Of a stretch of 64,000 bases of DNA, positions 35,345-44,140 are shown piece by piece. Where the stretch lies: the NCBI RefSeq assembly GCF_003490935.1, contig NZ_QQGD01000008.1, positions 14,477 through 78,476 of the forward strand. Direction: 5' to 3'. How positions within the stretch are numbered: the stretch's first letter is position 1; the number at the start of each line of letters is the position of its first letter. This DNA is from Haemophilus haemolyticus_M. Lineage in GTDB: Bacteria > Pseudomonadota > Gammaproteobacteria > Enterobacterales > Pasteurellaceae. The notes beneath the pieces were generated by a model, which saw nothing but the letters and a program-made list of their open reading frames with translations, made no database searches and had not been told where the DNA came from. The position numbers and the translations under genes were made by a program.

Positions 35345-37357
35345 ATGAAACTCAATCCTCAACAACAACAAGCCGTTGAATATGTGACAGGCCCTTGTCT
35401 TGTGCTTGCTGGCGCTGGCTCAGGCAAAACTCGCGTAATCATTAATAAAATTGCCCATTTAATTGAAAAGTGCGGTTATTCTCCGAAACAAATTGCTGCT
35501 GTTACTTTCACCAACAAAGCTGCACGCGAGATGAAAGAGCGTGTCGCACATTCCATTGGCAAAGAACAATCTAAAGGTTTGCTCGTTTCCACTTTTCATA
35601 CGCTCGGTTTTGACATTATTAAACGTGAATATAAAGCGCTTGGCTTTAAATCAAATATGACCTTGTTTGACGAGCACGATCAATTTGCGTTGTTAAAAGA
35701 GCTAACCGCTGATGTGTTAAAAGAAGATAAGGATTTATTGCGCGAGTTAATTTCCGTGATTTCTAACTGGAAGAACGATTTGATTTCGCCAAAACAGGCA
35801 TTTGCGTTGGCGCGTGATGCTAAATATCAAACTTTTGCAAAATGTTATGAGCGTTATGCCACACAAATTCGGGCTTACAACGCTCTTGATTTTGATGATT
35901 TGATTATGCTTCCGACATTATTGTTCAAGCAGAATGAAGAAGTGCGGTCAAAATGGCAGGCAAAAATTCGTTATTTGTTGGTGGATGAATATCAAGACAC
36001 CAACACCAGCCAATATGAGCTGATTAAACTTTTAGTGGGTGATCGTGCTTGTTTCACTGTGGTGGGCGATGATGACCAATCTATTTATTCATGGCGTGGT
36101 GCACGTCCAGAAAATATGGTGCGTTTACGCGATGATTTCCCTCGTTTGCAAGTGATTAAGCTAGAGCAAAATTATCGTTCAACCCAACGCATTTTGCATT
36201 GCGCCAATATCTTGATTGATAACAATGAGCACGTGTTTGATAAGAAACTTTTTTCAACCATTGGTGAAGGGGAAAAATTGCTTGTTATGGAAGCAAAAAA
36301 TGAAGAACACGAAGCCGAGCGGATTGTCGCCGAACTGATCGCTCATCGTTTTAGCCGTAAAACCAAATATAAAGATTATGCGATTTTGTATCGAGGCAAT
36401 CATCAATCTCGATTACTCGAAAAAGTACTGATGCAAAACCGCATTCCTTACAAAATTTCGGGCGGTACTTCTTTTTTCTCTCGTGCAGAAATCAAAGATA
36501 TGATGGCGTATTTGCGCTTGGTGGTGAATCAAGATGATGATGCCGCATTCCTGCGTATTGTGAATACGCCGAAGCGTGAAATTGGCACTGCAACCTTACA
36601 AAAACTTGGTGAATTGGCTCAAGAAAAACACATCAGTTTATTTGATGCTATTTTTGAGTTTGAGCTTATTCAATGCATCACGCCAAAAGCCTATGATTCA
36701 TTGCAAAAATTTGGCCGTTGGATTGTAGAACTTAATGATGAAATTCAACGTTCTGAACCTGAACGTGCAGTACGTTCTATGTTATCCGCAATTCATTATG
36801 AAGAATATTTGTACGAATACGCAACAAGCCCTAAAGCGGCAGAAATGCAAAGTAAGAATGTCGCCACGCTATTTGACTGGGTTGCGGATATGTTAAAAGG
36901 CGATGAAACCAATGAGCCGATGAACCTTAATCAAGTGGTAACCCGCCTGACATTACGCGATATGTTGGAGCGAGGCGAAGACGATGATGAGAGCGATCAA
37001 GTTCAACTGATGACATTACACGCATCTAAAGGATTGGAATTTCCTTATGTTTATTTGATCGGTATGGAGGAAGGCATTTTGCCCCACCAAACCAGCATTG
37101 ATGAAGACAACGTGGAAGAAGAACGTCGCTTAGCTTATGTGGGCATCACAAGAGCGCAAAAAGAACTTACTTTTTCCTTGTGTCGAGAACGCCGCCAATA
37201 TGGTGAATTAGTTCGCCCAGAACCGAGCCGATTTTTAGCTGAGTTACCTAATGACGATGTGCTGTGGGAACGTGATAAACCCAAATTGACAGTGGAGCAA
37301 AAACAAGAAAAAACACAAAACCAACTTGATCGATTAAGGGCGATTTTGAAAGGGTGA
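35345..37357 (+). CDS. rep: ATP-dependent DNA helicase Rep
   Basis: 670 residues from ATG 35345 (M-K-L-N-P-Q-Q-Q-Q-A-V); the frame opens earlier at 35261 but overlaps the lipoprotein gene. It is a UvrD/Rep superfamily 1 helicase that helps forks pass bound proteins. Walker A A-G-A-G-S-G-K-T-R lies near residue 25, D-E-Y-Q-D-T near residue 215, G-D-D-D-Q-S-I-Y-S-W-R-G-A near 240, and V-G-I-T-R-A-Q near 600. Confidence 0.95.
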   Translation: MKLNPQQQQAVEYVTGPCLVLAGAGSGKTRVIINKIAHLIEKCGYSPKQIAAVTFTNKAAREMKERVAHSIGKEQSKGLLVSTFHTLGFDIIKREYKALGFKSNMTLFDEHDQFALLKELTADVLKEDKDLLRELISVISNWKNDLISPKQAFALARDAKYQTFAKCYERYATQIRAYNALDFDDLIMLPTLLFKQNEEVRSKWQAKIRYLLVDEYQDTNTSQYELIKLLVGDRACFTVVGDDDQSIYSWRGARPENMVRLRDDFPRLQVIKLEQNYRSTQRILHCANILIDNNEHVFDKKLFSTIGEGEKLLVMEAKNEEHEAERIVAELIAHRFSRKTKYKDYAILYRGNHQSRLLEKVLMQNRIPYKISGGTSFFSRAEIKDMMAYLRLVVNQDDDAAFLRIVNTPKREIGTATLQKLGELAQEKHISLFDAIFEFELIQCITPKAYDSLQKFGRWIVELNDEIQRSEPERAVRSMLSAIHYEEYLYEYATSPKAAEMQSKNVATLFDWVADMLKGDETNEPMNLNQVVTRLTLRDMLERGEDDDESDQVQLMTLHASKGLEFPYVYLIGMEEGILPHQTSIDEDNVEEERRLAYVGITRAQKELTFSLCRERRQYGELVRPEPSRFLAELPNDDVLWERDKPKLTVEQKQEKTQNQLDRLRAILKG

Positions 37358-37542
37358 TAAAAGATCTTATAGGTAAGGGAAAATAGTAATTAAGCAAGGT
37401 TTAATTTGTTTATAGAAAAGCAAACGTTATCCTTTTTCTAAATAAGAAATAAATATAGAAAAATGCGAACTGAATCACATCTTTTTGCTCATTTTTTGTT
37501 AGAATGATTAACCTTTTTTACTTGACAAAGGAAAATCCATTT

Positions 37543-39573
37543 ATGAAATTCAAAGCCAGCAAAAAAATAAAGCTTAATTTTTTCTTGATTACAGTTGTTT
37601 TGTTTGTTCCTAGTTTTAGTTTTGCTGATGTTGATAAACCTAATAACTTTGCTGATATTCATGAGCCTGAGTATATTACAGAGTACTTCAAGAATGATGG
37701 AGTTATCGATTATCTGGGTGGGAGTGCTTCCTCACCAAGTTATTCATTAGAGGATATGTTAAACCCAAAATCTATAGCTTGGAGCCGTATTCCTGAAAAG
37801 GTTATTGATTATCTAAAGGAGCCTAATAAGCCAGACTGTTTTCATTGTGATTTAGTCATTCTCGCCGAGAGGAAATGGAACTTAAACGGTTTGGTGAACG
37901 CAGATAATCTATATGGAGTTGCCAGTCCAGAGCATGAAAATTATGATTTCAATAGGCCATACGCCAAGCATTTTACTAGAATTTTTGAAGAAAAACAGAA
38001 CTATCCTTCTGGTTCTTCTCTAGGATATAGGAATATTTTATATCAAACTTTTCTATATAGTTTTTATGATTTTGCACATAACAGAAGTCGTCCTAAAGAG
38101 GGTGTGATTGATGGAAGAGTATATGATGTTAATATACTTGCCATTGACAACTATCGTTTTAAGTTTCCAGATGAAACAAGAGGATTGACTCTCACTGTGA
38201 AAAACCAAAGTGAAGTGCGCGGTGCCACCCTTCAGTTATTAAAAATGGTTTTACAAGATTCTCTTTGGGAACCGCGTTTTGATTCCGATGTATATAACTT
38301 AGAGACACAAAATGCCAATATTCGCTTTAATAGCACCAATACAAGATTAACTGTGCACGAGAATTACCAGGGAGACGGCTCTCACTTTTTTATTAAATTT
38401 GATCCCAAAGAAGCAACTCAACCTGTTTTAACCTTTGATAAAGATGTGACAGGAACGTCTAATATCATTTTTGAAACGCCAATTGAAGACTTAAAAAGCC
38501 TAGACGGGCATCAAATTATCAAGGTAAATGGCACAGCAGATAAACGCGCATTCCGTCTTTCTGGCAAACACCAAAAGGGAATTTATACGCTTTCTTTACA
38601 ACAACGCCCAGAGGGCTTTTTTACCAAAGTGCAAGAACGCGATGATATTGCGATTTATGCACAACAGGCTCAAGCTGCCAATACTTTATTCAACCTACGT
38701 TTGAACGACAAAAACAGCGATATTTTTGACCGCACTTTGCCGCGCAAAGGTTTATGGGTGCGTTTAATTAGCGGTAACTTAAGCCAAGATGTTCAAGGCA
38801 AGACCGCGCCAGTAGAAGGCAATCGTAAAGGTATACAACTTGGTGGCGATGTTTTCTCCTTACAAAATCAAGACTATCAACTTTCCGTTGGCTTAATGGG
38901 TGGACAAGCAGAACAACGTAGCACTTTCCGTAACCCAGATACAGACAATGTTACAACAGGAAGTATGAAAGGTTATAGCACCGGGATTTATGCAACATGG
39001 CATCAATTACGTGATAAACAAACCGGTGCATATATTGATAGCTGGGTACAATATCAACGCTTCCGCCATCGCATTAACGCTGAGGACGGTACAGAGCGCT
39101 TGACTTCAAAAGGTATTACGGCCTCAATTGAAGCAGGTTACAATACTTTATTGGCAGAACACTTAACGGGGAAAGGGACTCAAATTCGTTTTTATCTACA
39201 ACCACAGGTACAATTAACCTATCTTGGAGTAAACGGTCGCTTTACTGATAGTGGAAATAGTCAAGTGAATTTACTTGGCTCTCGCCAATTACAAACTCGA
39301 GTTGGCGCACAAGCTAAAGCGCAATTTACTTTTACTAATGGTGTCATTTTCCAACCATTTGTTGCCGTCAATTCAATCTACCTACAAAAACCTTTCGGCG
39401 TGGAAATAGATGGTGAACGTCGAGTGATAGACAATAAAGCGACAATTGAAAGTCAATTAGGTGTAGCAGTGAAAATCAAATCTCACTTAACTTTACAAGC
39501 AACATTCAACCGCCAAACAGGCAAACATCACCACGCTAAACAAGGTGCGCTGAATTTACAGTGGACGTTTTAA
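37543..39573 (+). CDS. autotransporter (type Va) with unrecognised passenger
   Basis: 676 residues from ATG 37543, which gives a clean signal peptide ending S-F-S-F-A; an upstream ATG at 37504 would bury it. The passenger (about 27-370) has no repeats or protease triad I can recognise. It contains C-F-H-C near residue 93 and beta-helix-like stretches near the barrel. The C-terminal barrel (about 400-676) ends in aromatic L-Q-W-T-F, the outer-membrane assembly signal. The first 650 bases are more AT-rich than the barrel, suggesting passenger exchange. It stands alone, after rep. Confidence 0.85.
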   Translation: MKFKASKKIKLNFFLITVVLFVPSFSFADVDKPNNFADIHEPEYITEYFKNDGVIDYLGGSASSPSYSLEDMLNPKSIAWSRIPEKVIDYLKEPNKPDCFHCDLVILAERKWNLNGLVNADNLYGVASPEHENYDFNRPYAKHFTRIFEEKQNYPSGSSLGYRNILYQTFLYSFYDFAHNRSRPKEGVIDGRVYDVNILAIDNYRFKFPDETRGLTLTVKNQSEVRGATLQLLKMVLQDSLWEPRFDSDVYNLETQNANIRFNSTNTRLTVHENYQGDGSHFFIKFDPKEATQPVLTFDKDVTGTSNIIFETPIEDLKSLDGHQIIKVNGTADKRAFRLSGKHQKGIYTLSLQQRPEGFFTKVQERDDIAIYAQQAQAANTLFNLRLNDKNSDIFDRTLPRKGLWVRLISGNLSQDVQGKTAPVEGNRKGIQLGGDVFSLQNQDYQLSVGLMGGQAEQRSTFRNPDTDNVTTGSMKGYSTGIYATWHQLRDKQTGAYIDSWVQYQRFRHRINAEDGTERLTSKGITASIEAGYNTLLAEHLTGKGTQIRFYLQPQVQLTYLGVNGRFTDSGNSQVNLLGSRQLQTRVGAQAKAQFTFTNGVIFQPFVAVNSIYLQKPFGVEIDGERRVIDNKATIESQLGVAVKIKSHLTLQATFNRQTGKHHHAKQGALNLQWTF

Positions 39574-39591
39574 GTTTAGTAGTAACAAAAT

Positions 39592-39626
39592 AAAATCGGC
39601 AGGAAATTCTCTGCCGATTTTTTTAT
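39592..39626 (+). terminator. autotransporter terminator
   Basis: AAAATCGGCAG / CTGCCGATTTT stem with a T run, 19 bases after the stop. Confidence 0.88.
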
Positions 39627-39630
39627 TCTG

Positions 39631-39680
39631 AAAGTGCGGTCATTTTTCGTTTGATTTCCACCAATTTTTTACCGCACTTT
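39631..39680. repeat. inverted pair of Haemophilus uptake words
   Basis: AAAGTGCGGT at 39631 and ACCGCACTTT at 39671 form a ten-bp stem over a 30-base loop. Such inverted pairs often act as terminators in Haemophilus. Confidence 0.75.
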
Positions 39681-39703
39681 TAATATCAGCTAATGTAGCC
39701 AAT

Positions 39704-39773
39704 GTAGGGTGGGCATAAGCCCACGCGTATTATTAATAATATTCTTTTTTTCGTGGGCTTACGCCCACCCTAC
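39704..39773. repeat. small inverted-repeat element
   Basis: 22-base arms (starting GTAGGGTGGGC and ending GCCCACCCTAC) with one mismatch flank a 26-base AT-rich centre holding the palindrome ATTATTAATAAT. It lies in the 322-base gap before mdaB. It looks like a short MITE or REP unit. Confidence 0.75.
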
Positions 39774-39895
39774 GGGCTGTAGTCTTCCTTATAGTCTGGA
39801 AATAACGTGGCAGGCAAATATACTTTTAAAAATTAAAGTACAAAGGCATAATGGCAGTCCCATTTTTTATAATTATTTGTTTTAGGAGCAAAAAG

Positions 39896-40474
39896 ATGAA
39901 TATTTTATTATTAGACGGCGGTAAGGCGTTTGGTCATTCTCACGGCGAGTTGAACCACATACTTCACAAAAAAGCGAAAGAAGTTTTGACCGCACTTGGA
40001 CACAATGTCAAAGAAACTGTGATCGATGCTGGCTATGATGTTGAAGCAGAAATCGAAAAATTCTTATGGATGGATGCCGTGATTTGGCAGATGCCAGGCT
40101 GGTGGATGCACGAACCTTGGACAGTGAAAAAATATATAGACGAAGTATTAACCGCCGGACACGGCAAGCTTTACCACAGTGATGGCCGCCATCGTGTAAA
40201 TCCAACTGAAGGCTATGGCACAGGTGGTTTACTGCAAGGCAAAAAACACATGCTTTCGCTTACTTGGAATGCGCCGATTGAAGCATTCACCCGCGAAGGG
40301 GACTTCTTTGAAGGTAAAGGTGCGGATGCTTTATACATGCACTTCCACAAACTCAATGAGTTTATCGGCTTGACCCGTCTGCCGACATTCTTATGTAACG
40401 ATGTAATTAAAAATCCACAAGTAGAACAATACTTAGCGGACTACCAAGCACACTTGGAAAAAGTGTTCGGATAA
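39896..40474 (+). CDS. mdaB: MdaB-type NAD(P)H:quinone oxidoreductase
   Basis: 192 residues from ATG 39896, with a TTAGGAG site; the frame opens at 39851. It is a flavodoxin-fold FMN/FAD enzyme that reduces quinones by two electrons and so prevents redox cycling. The opening I-L-L-L-D-G-G-K-A-F-G-H-S binds the flavin phosphate. W-Q-M-P-G-W-W-M-H-E-P-W near residue 65 and G-T-G-G-L-L-Q-G-K-K near residue 105 are MdaB hallmarks. It is monocistronic, with a hairpin after it. Confidence 0.9.
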   Translation: MNILLLDGGKAFGHSHGELNHILHKKAKEVLTALGHNVKETVIDAGYDVEAEIEKFLWMDAVIWQMPGWWMHEPWTVKKYIDEVLTAGHGKLYHSDGRHRVNPTEGYGTGGLLQGKKHMLSLTWNAPIEAFTREGDFFEGKGADALYMHFHKLNEFIGLTRLPTFLCNDVIKNPQVEQYLADYQAHLEKVFG

Positions 40475-40493
40475 TTACAAAATATGAGTTTAG

Positions 40494-40521
40494 AAGGTGA
40501 GCATTTTGGCCCACCTTTTTT
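40494..40521 (+). terminator. mdaB terminator
   Basis: AAGGTG / CACCTT stem with a T-rich tail, 20 bases after mdaB. Confidence 0.6.
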
Positions 40522-40583
40522 ATTTTTATCTAATCAAATTTCCTAACGGGGAGAGGAAGAGAAATAGACTGAGTTTAGATCAC

Positions 40584-40641
40584 ACAAGCGGTCTAATTTT
40601 GAACTGAATTTGCAAAAACACCTAAAAATCTGACCGCACTT
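40584..40641. repeat. 58-base hairpin repeat, copy 1 (ACAAGCGGTC to ACCGCACTT)
   Basis: Begins with ACAAGCGGTC, the uptake-type word of Actinobacillus-group Pasteurellaceae, and ends with ACCGCACTT, the Haemophilus word in reverse. The two ends partly pair (AGCGGTC / GACCGC). It matches the copy at 42628 at 50 of 58 positions in direct orientation. Confidence 0.8.
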
Positions 40642-40655
40642 TAAAATAAAAAGAT

Positions 40656-41609
40656 CTAAACATCCTCAATCTGAAACTGTTTACGCCAGCGATTCGGTGA
40701 AATCTTATGTTTTTTCAAGAAGTGCTGACGCAAGGCGGTATCGCTATGAAATCCACTTTGTTCTGCAATGTCAGTGATAGATAAATCTGTGCTTTCCAAA
40801 AGCTCTCTTGCTCGTTGTAGCCTTGCTTCAATTAACCATTGATTTAATGACATTCCGGTTGCTTTGCGAAAATGTCGGGTGAAAGTGCTACGGCTCATTG
40901 ACAAACGTTCTGCAAGACTATCAGTCGAATGAAGTGCGGTCAGATTTTCATTTAAATAAGCAAGCAACGCATTGATATTATGATTAGGTGTGGAACGAGA
41001 AATAGGGCGTTCGATAAATTGTGCTTGTCCGCCTTCACGATGAGGGGGGATAACCAGTATTCGGGCAATATGATTGGCAATTTTCACACCATATAATTTA
41101 CGGACAATAGAAAGGCAACAATCCATGGAAGCTGCCGTTCCTGCTGAGGTAATCAGTCGATCTTGTTCTAAATAAATAGGATTTAAATCCCATTTCACCT
41201 GCGGAAAGCGACTAGTAAAATCACTATCTCCCAACCAATGTGTGGTTGCTTTTTTGCCGTTAAGTAGGCCACTGCACGCTAACACATAGGCACCATAACA
41301 TAAACCCACCACTGTCGCACCACGTTGATACGCTTGCCGTAATGCTGTTAATAAAGCCTCACTCGGCATTACTTGAGTATCATGCCATCCAGTCATCACA
41401 ACAATATCGGCATTCTCTAACCATTCTAAACCACCATCTAAATGTATGTGAAATAGCGAGTTTGTCAGGTCGTCCGAATCGCTAACGATTTTACAGTCAA
41501 ATAACGGCTTGCCGTTTAAATCCGACATAGAAAAAACGGAATATGCCATCGCAAAATGAATGGGTATCATTTGTTCATACACAATCAAAGCAACTGTGGG
41601 TTTATTCAT
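40656..41609 (-). CDS. GlxA-type AraC family transcriptional regulator
   Basis: 317 residues from ATG 41609, with an AGGAG site; the frame opens at 41642. An N-terminal DJ-1/PfpI-like domain (about 4-170) includes the nucleophile-elbow region V-G-L-C-Y-G-A-Y with a cysteine. A C-terminal AraC double helix-turn-helix fills about residues 215-315 (L-A-E-R-L-S-M-S-R-S-T-F-T-R-H-F). The ligand is unknown. It is divergent from the adjacent MBL-fold gene by 144 bases and is its likely regulator. Confidence 0.88.
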   Translation of the reverse strand: MNKPTVALIVYEQMIPIHFAMAYSVFSMSDLNGKPLFDCKIVSDSDDLTNSLFHIHLDGGLEWLENADIVVMTGWHDTQVMPSEALLTALRQAYQRGATVVGLCYGAYVLACSGLLNGKKATTHWLGDSDFTSRFPQVKWDLNPIYLEQDRLITSAGTAASMDCCLSIVRKLYGVKIANHIARILVIPPHREGGQAQFIERPISRSTPNHNINALLAYLNENLTALHSTDSLAERLSMSRSTFTRHFRKATGMSLNQWLIEARLQRARELLESTDLSITDIAEQSGFHSDTALRQHFLKKHKISPNRWRKQFQIEDV

Positions 41610-41753
41610 TTTATTTCTCCTACTTTGATATGAGCATAGCACAAAAAATGACCTGATTATTACGTTTATTGATTTTTTGTCTATTTTTGCGCAAATTTGT
41701 TCTCACTATAATATGTTTATTCATTCAATAACGTATATAGAAAGGGAAAAACA

Positions 41754-42626
41754 ATGAACTTAAAAACCTTAATTAACACTACAGCATTGGCTATTAGCGC
41801 AAATACTTTCGCTGTAGATCTTGCCTCTAAAAACACTGATAGCTACCAACATATCCGCAATGCCACTGGTCGCCTGAACTACGCAGGGAAAACTTTTTTA
41901 ATTGATCCGATGCTTGCAGAAAAAGGACGTTATGCAGGCTTTGAAGGGACATTAAATAGCCATTTGCGTAATCCACTTGTGGAATTACCGATGAAAGCAG
42001 AAGATACTTTCAAAGATGTTGATGCCATTATTTTGACTCATACACATGAAGATCATTGGGATGAGGTTGCACAAAAAATTTTACCTAAATCCATCAAAAT
42101 TTTTGTGCAACATGAACGGGATGGCGACTTACTTAAATCGCAAGGTTTTACTAATATAATCAGTTTATCGCTAGAAAAACCAGTGGAGTTTGAAGGTATT
42201 ATTTTAAATAAAACCGGCGGTTCTCACGGCACAACGGAAATGTACGCTGTACCACAATTGGCCGAGATTTTAGATGAGGCGATGGGCGTAACATTCCAAG
42301 CGAAAGACCATCCAACTGTTTACTTGGTTGGTGACACAATTTGGACTGCCGAAGTAAACAAAGCCATTAATCGTTATAAACCTGATGTAATGATTATGAA
42401 CACCGGTGATGCGCGGACCTTAGCTTTTCCGAATGACGGCATTATTATGGGGCTACAAGATGTTGCTCATGCTCGTAACATGCTACCAAATACAAAACTT
42501 ATCACGGTGCACATGGATGCAGTAAATCATATGTCTGTGTACCGTAAGGATTTACACCAATTTGTCCAAGCAAACAAGCTTGAAAATGTAGCAATTCCAG
42601 AAGATGGTGAAACAGTGAAGTTTTAA
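41754..42626 (+). CDS. secreted metallo-beta-lactamase-fold hydrolase
   Basis: 290 residues. A likely signal peptide (M-N-L-K-T-L-I-N-T-T-A-L-A-I-S-A-N-T-F-A) precedes an MBL-fold domain. The metal motif T-H-T-H-E-D-H-W-D is at about residues 95-103; further ligands fit G-D-T near residue 198 and a late H-M-D-A-V-N-H. It resembles UlaG/YtnP-like hydrolases more than beta-lactamases; the substrate is unknown. A TATAAT box at 41707 is a likely -10. It ends inside the second 58-base repeat region and converges on ohr. Confidence 0.85.
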   Translation: MNLKTLINTTALAISANTFAVDLASKNTDSYQHIRNATGRLNYAGKTFLIDPMLAEKGRYAGFEGTLNSHLRNPLVELPMKAEDTFKDVDAIILTHTHEDHWDEVAQKILPKSIKIFVQHERDGDLLKSQGFTNIISLSLEKPVEFEGIILNKTGGSHGTTEMYAVPQLAEILDEAMGVTFQAKDHPTVYLVGDTIWTAEVNKAINRYKPDVMIMNTGDARTLAFPNDGIIMGLQDVAHARNMLPNTKLITVHMDAVNHMSVYRKDLHQFVQANKLENVAIPEDGETVKF

Positions 42627-42627
42627 A

Positions 42628-42685
42628 AACAAGCGGTCAAGTTTTGATGGAGATTTGCAAAACACCTAAAAATTTGACCGCACTT
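42628..42685. repeat. 58-base hairpin repeat, copy 2
   Basis: Direct copy of the repeat at 40584, 50 of 58 positions identical by eye. It begins two bases after the MBL stop codon and carries the same two uptake words at its ends. The pair brackets the GlxA-type regulator and the MBL gene, about 2 kb. Confidence 0.8.
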
Positions 42686-42693
42686 TGTTATAA

Positions 42694-42725
42694 AAAAGCC
42701 GTCTGAAATTTCAGATGGCTTTTAT
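42694..42725. terminator. terminator hairpin carrying the Neisseria uptake word
   Basis: The left arm contains GCCGTCTGAA (42698-42707), the exact ten-base Neisseria DNA uptake sequence. The right arm has TTCAGATGGC, the same word inverted with one change. A and T runs flank the stem. It sits between converging MBL and ohr genes. Inverted uptake words as terminators are typical of Neisseria but foreign here. Confidence 0.85.
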
Positions 42726-42754
42726 TTCGAAATTAATTATTATGCTAATTTTTA

Positions 42755-43185
42755 TTACAAATCAAATGATTGAATAACATTCACATGTAAGCGTACATCG
42801 ACATTGCCACGAGTAGCGTTAGAGTAAGGGCAAACTTCATGAGCACGAGTAATCAATTTGCGCGCCTCATCTTCAGTCAAACCTGCTACGGTAATCGTGA
42901 TATCTAAATCTAAGCCAAATGCACCATCTGCTTTTTGACCGATACCTACACCGACAGTAATGGAAGATTTCGTCGGTTTCAAGCCGAGTGTCGGTGCTAC
43001 ATGGTTCATCGCGCTATCAAAGCAGGCGCGTAACCCATAGCGAAAAGCTGCTCAGGGTTTGTACCGTGCTTACCGCTTTCGTTTTGGAATGAAACCAAAT
43101 CAAAGCCAATTGAACCGTCGTTTACTTGGGTACGACCATCACGTCCGCCGGCTGCTGTTGCTGATGTTTTGTAGAAAATTTTCAT
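42755..43185 (-). pseudogene. ohr: ohr (organic hydroperoxide resistance), frameshifted
   Basis: An Ohr/OsmC-family peroxidase gene read from ATG 43185: M-K-I-F-Y-K-T-S-A-T-A through E-Q-L-F-A-M-G-Y-A, after which one missing base shifts the frame and a stop follows. The second frame resumes at once with C-F-D-S-A-M-N-H-V-A-P and runs to the end, including the second redox cysteine in V-C-P-Y-S-N. The break falls in the codons just before the peroxidatic cysteine. Restoring one base gives 143 residues, the normal length. A sequencing error is possible. It is divergent from an araC fragment. Confidence 0.88.
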
Positions 43186-43315
43186 AATGTTTTCCTCATT
43201 TAATGTTAGTTAATATGTTTTGGCGTACCGCCGTTGAAAGTGAGTTTATTATATTGAACGGCAATATGAAGTGTTATATGATTTATCCAAATTACTTGCC
43301 TATTCCTACAAAATT

Positions 43316-43567
43316 ATGTTCTCAAATGAAACGATAGAACGCTTATTAAAAGTTATTCCACATAACGAACTCTATTCATCACCAATTAAAGGCTTATTTC
43401 TTCGCCATTCAGATCAACCATTTTGTTACGAAGGTATTATTCAAGAGCCGAGCATTTGCATCGTGTTAAGCGGAGAACGTGAAGTGCAGCTAGGCGAACA
43501 ATGCTACCGATTTGATAATCAACATTCGGGCCGAGCGGCTGTGGCAAGACGAGGGTTTTGCGTTTGA
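43316..43567 (+). pseudogene. truncated araC-type regulator (first copy)
   Basis: About the first 70 residues of the AraC-family regulator that is complete at 45504, about 90 percent identical at DNA level, then abrupt loss of similarity at about 43525. A GTG at 43271 is an alternative start. The DNA-binding domain is absent, so it cannot act as a regulator. After the break the frame runs a dozen codons into unrelated GC-rich DNA. Confidence 0.85.
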
Positions 43568-44121
43568 TTGCGGGCTTGGAAACGCCGAAATCGGGCACGA
43601 TACGCAATACTTTCCGCAAAACGGGTTTTCTGTTTCAGGAAAACCGCCTGCCGGAAAACTTGACCACGATGCAGAATATCGCTATTTTTATGGACAAACT
43701 CGATGAAGGCGAAATCATCGCGCTGGCGGCGAAAGTCGAGCTGACTGCGGGCGATTTGAACAAATATCCGACCGAATTGTCCGGCGGCATGGCGAAACGG
43801 GTAGCATTTTTGCGCCTGCTGCTGTGCGGCTGCGACCTTGCCTTGCTGGACGAGCCGTTCGTCGGTTTAGACCGCGATTTGCGCGATATTTTGGTCGCCA
43901 TGCTGGTGGAAAAAATCGAGCGGCAGGGCATGGCGTGTATGCTGGTAACGCACGACCGCTTCGAAGCCGCATGCCTGAGCCATGAAATAATGCTGCTTTC
44001 CACTAAGGGCATGAACGTGCAAAACGTGATTACCCTGCCTACGCCGCTGTCCGAACGCGATTCGGCTTTTGAAGAAGCCGTGGTGGCAAGAGAGTTTCAG
44101 GGGATTCATTATTATGAGTGA
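43528..44121 (+). pseudogene. ABC-transporter ATPase lacking its N-terminus, GC-rich
   Basis: The frame begins exactly at a Walker A motif (G-P-S-G-C-G-K-T) at the junction, with no start codon of its own there. It then has Q-E-N-R-L-P, signature L-S-G-G-M-A-K-R, Walker B L-A-L-L-D-E-P-F and T-H-D, about 197 residues. It resembles nitrate/sulfonate/taurine-type importer ATPases. Two sample lines (43741-43860) are about 57-62 percent GC, far above the neighbours, and no Haemophilus uptake word occurs in it. About 35 N-terminal residues are missing. Neisseria is the likeliest source, by composition and neighbours. Confidence 0.8.
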
Positions 44122-44140
44122 TAGGAATTTAAATTTCTGA

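Noticed and set aside
43635..44109. Three minus-strand frames of 80-125 codons opposite the GC-rich ATPase fragment
   Set aside because: They are shadows caused by high GC; the plus frame has all ABC motifs.
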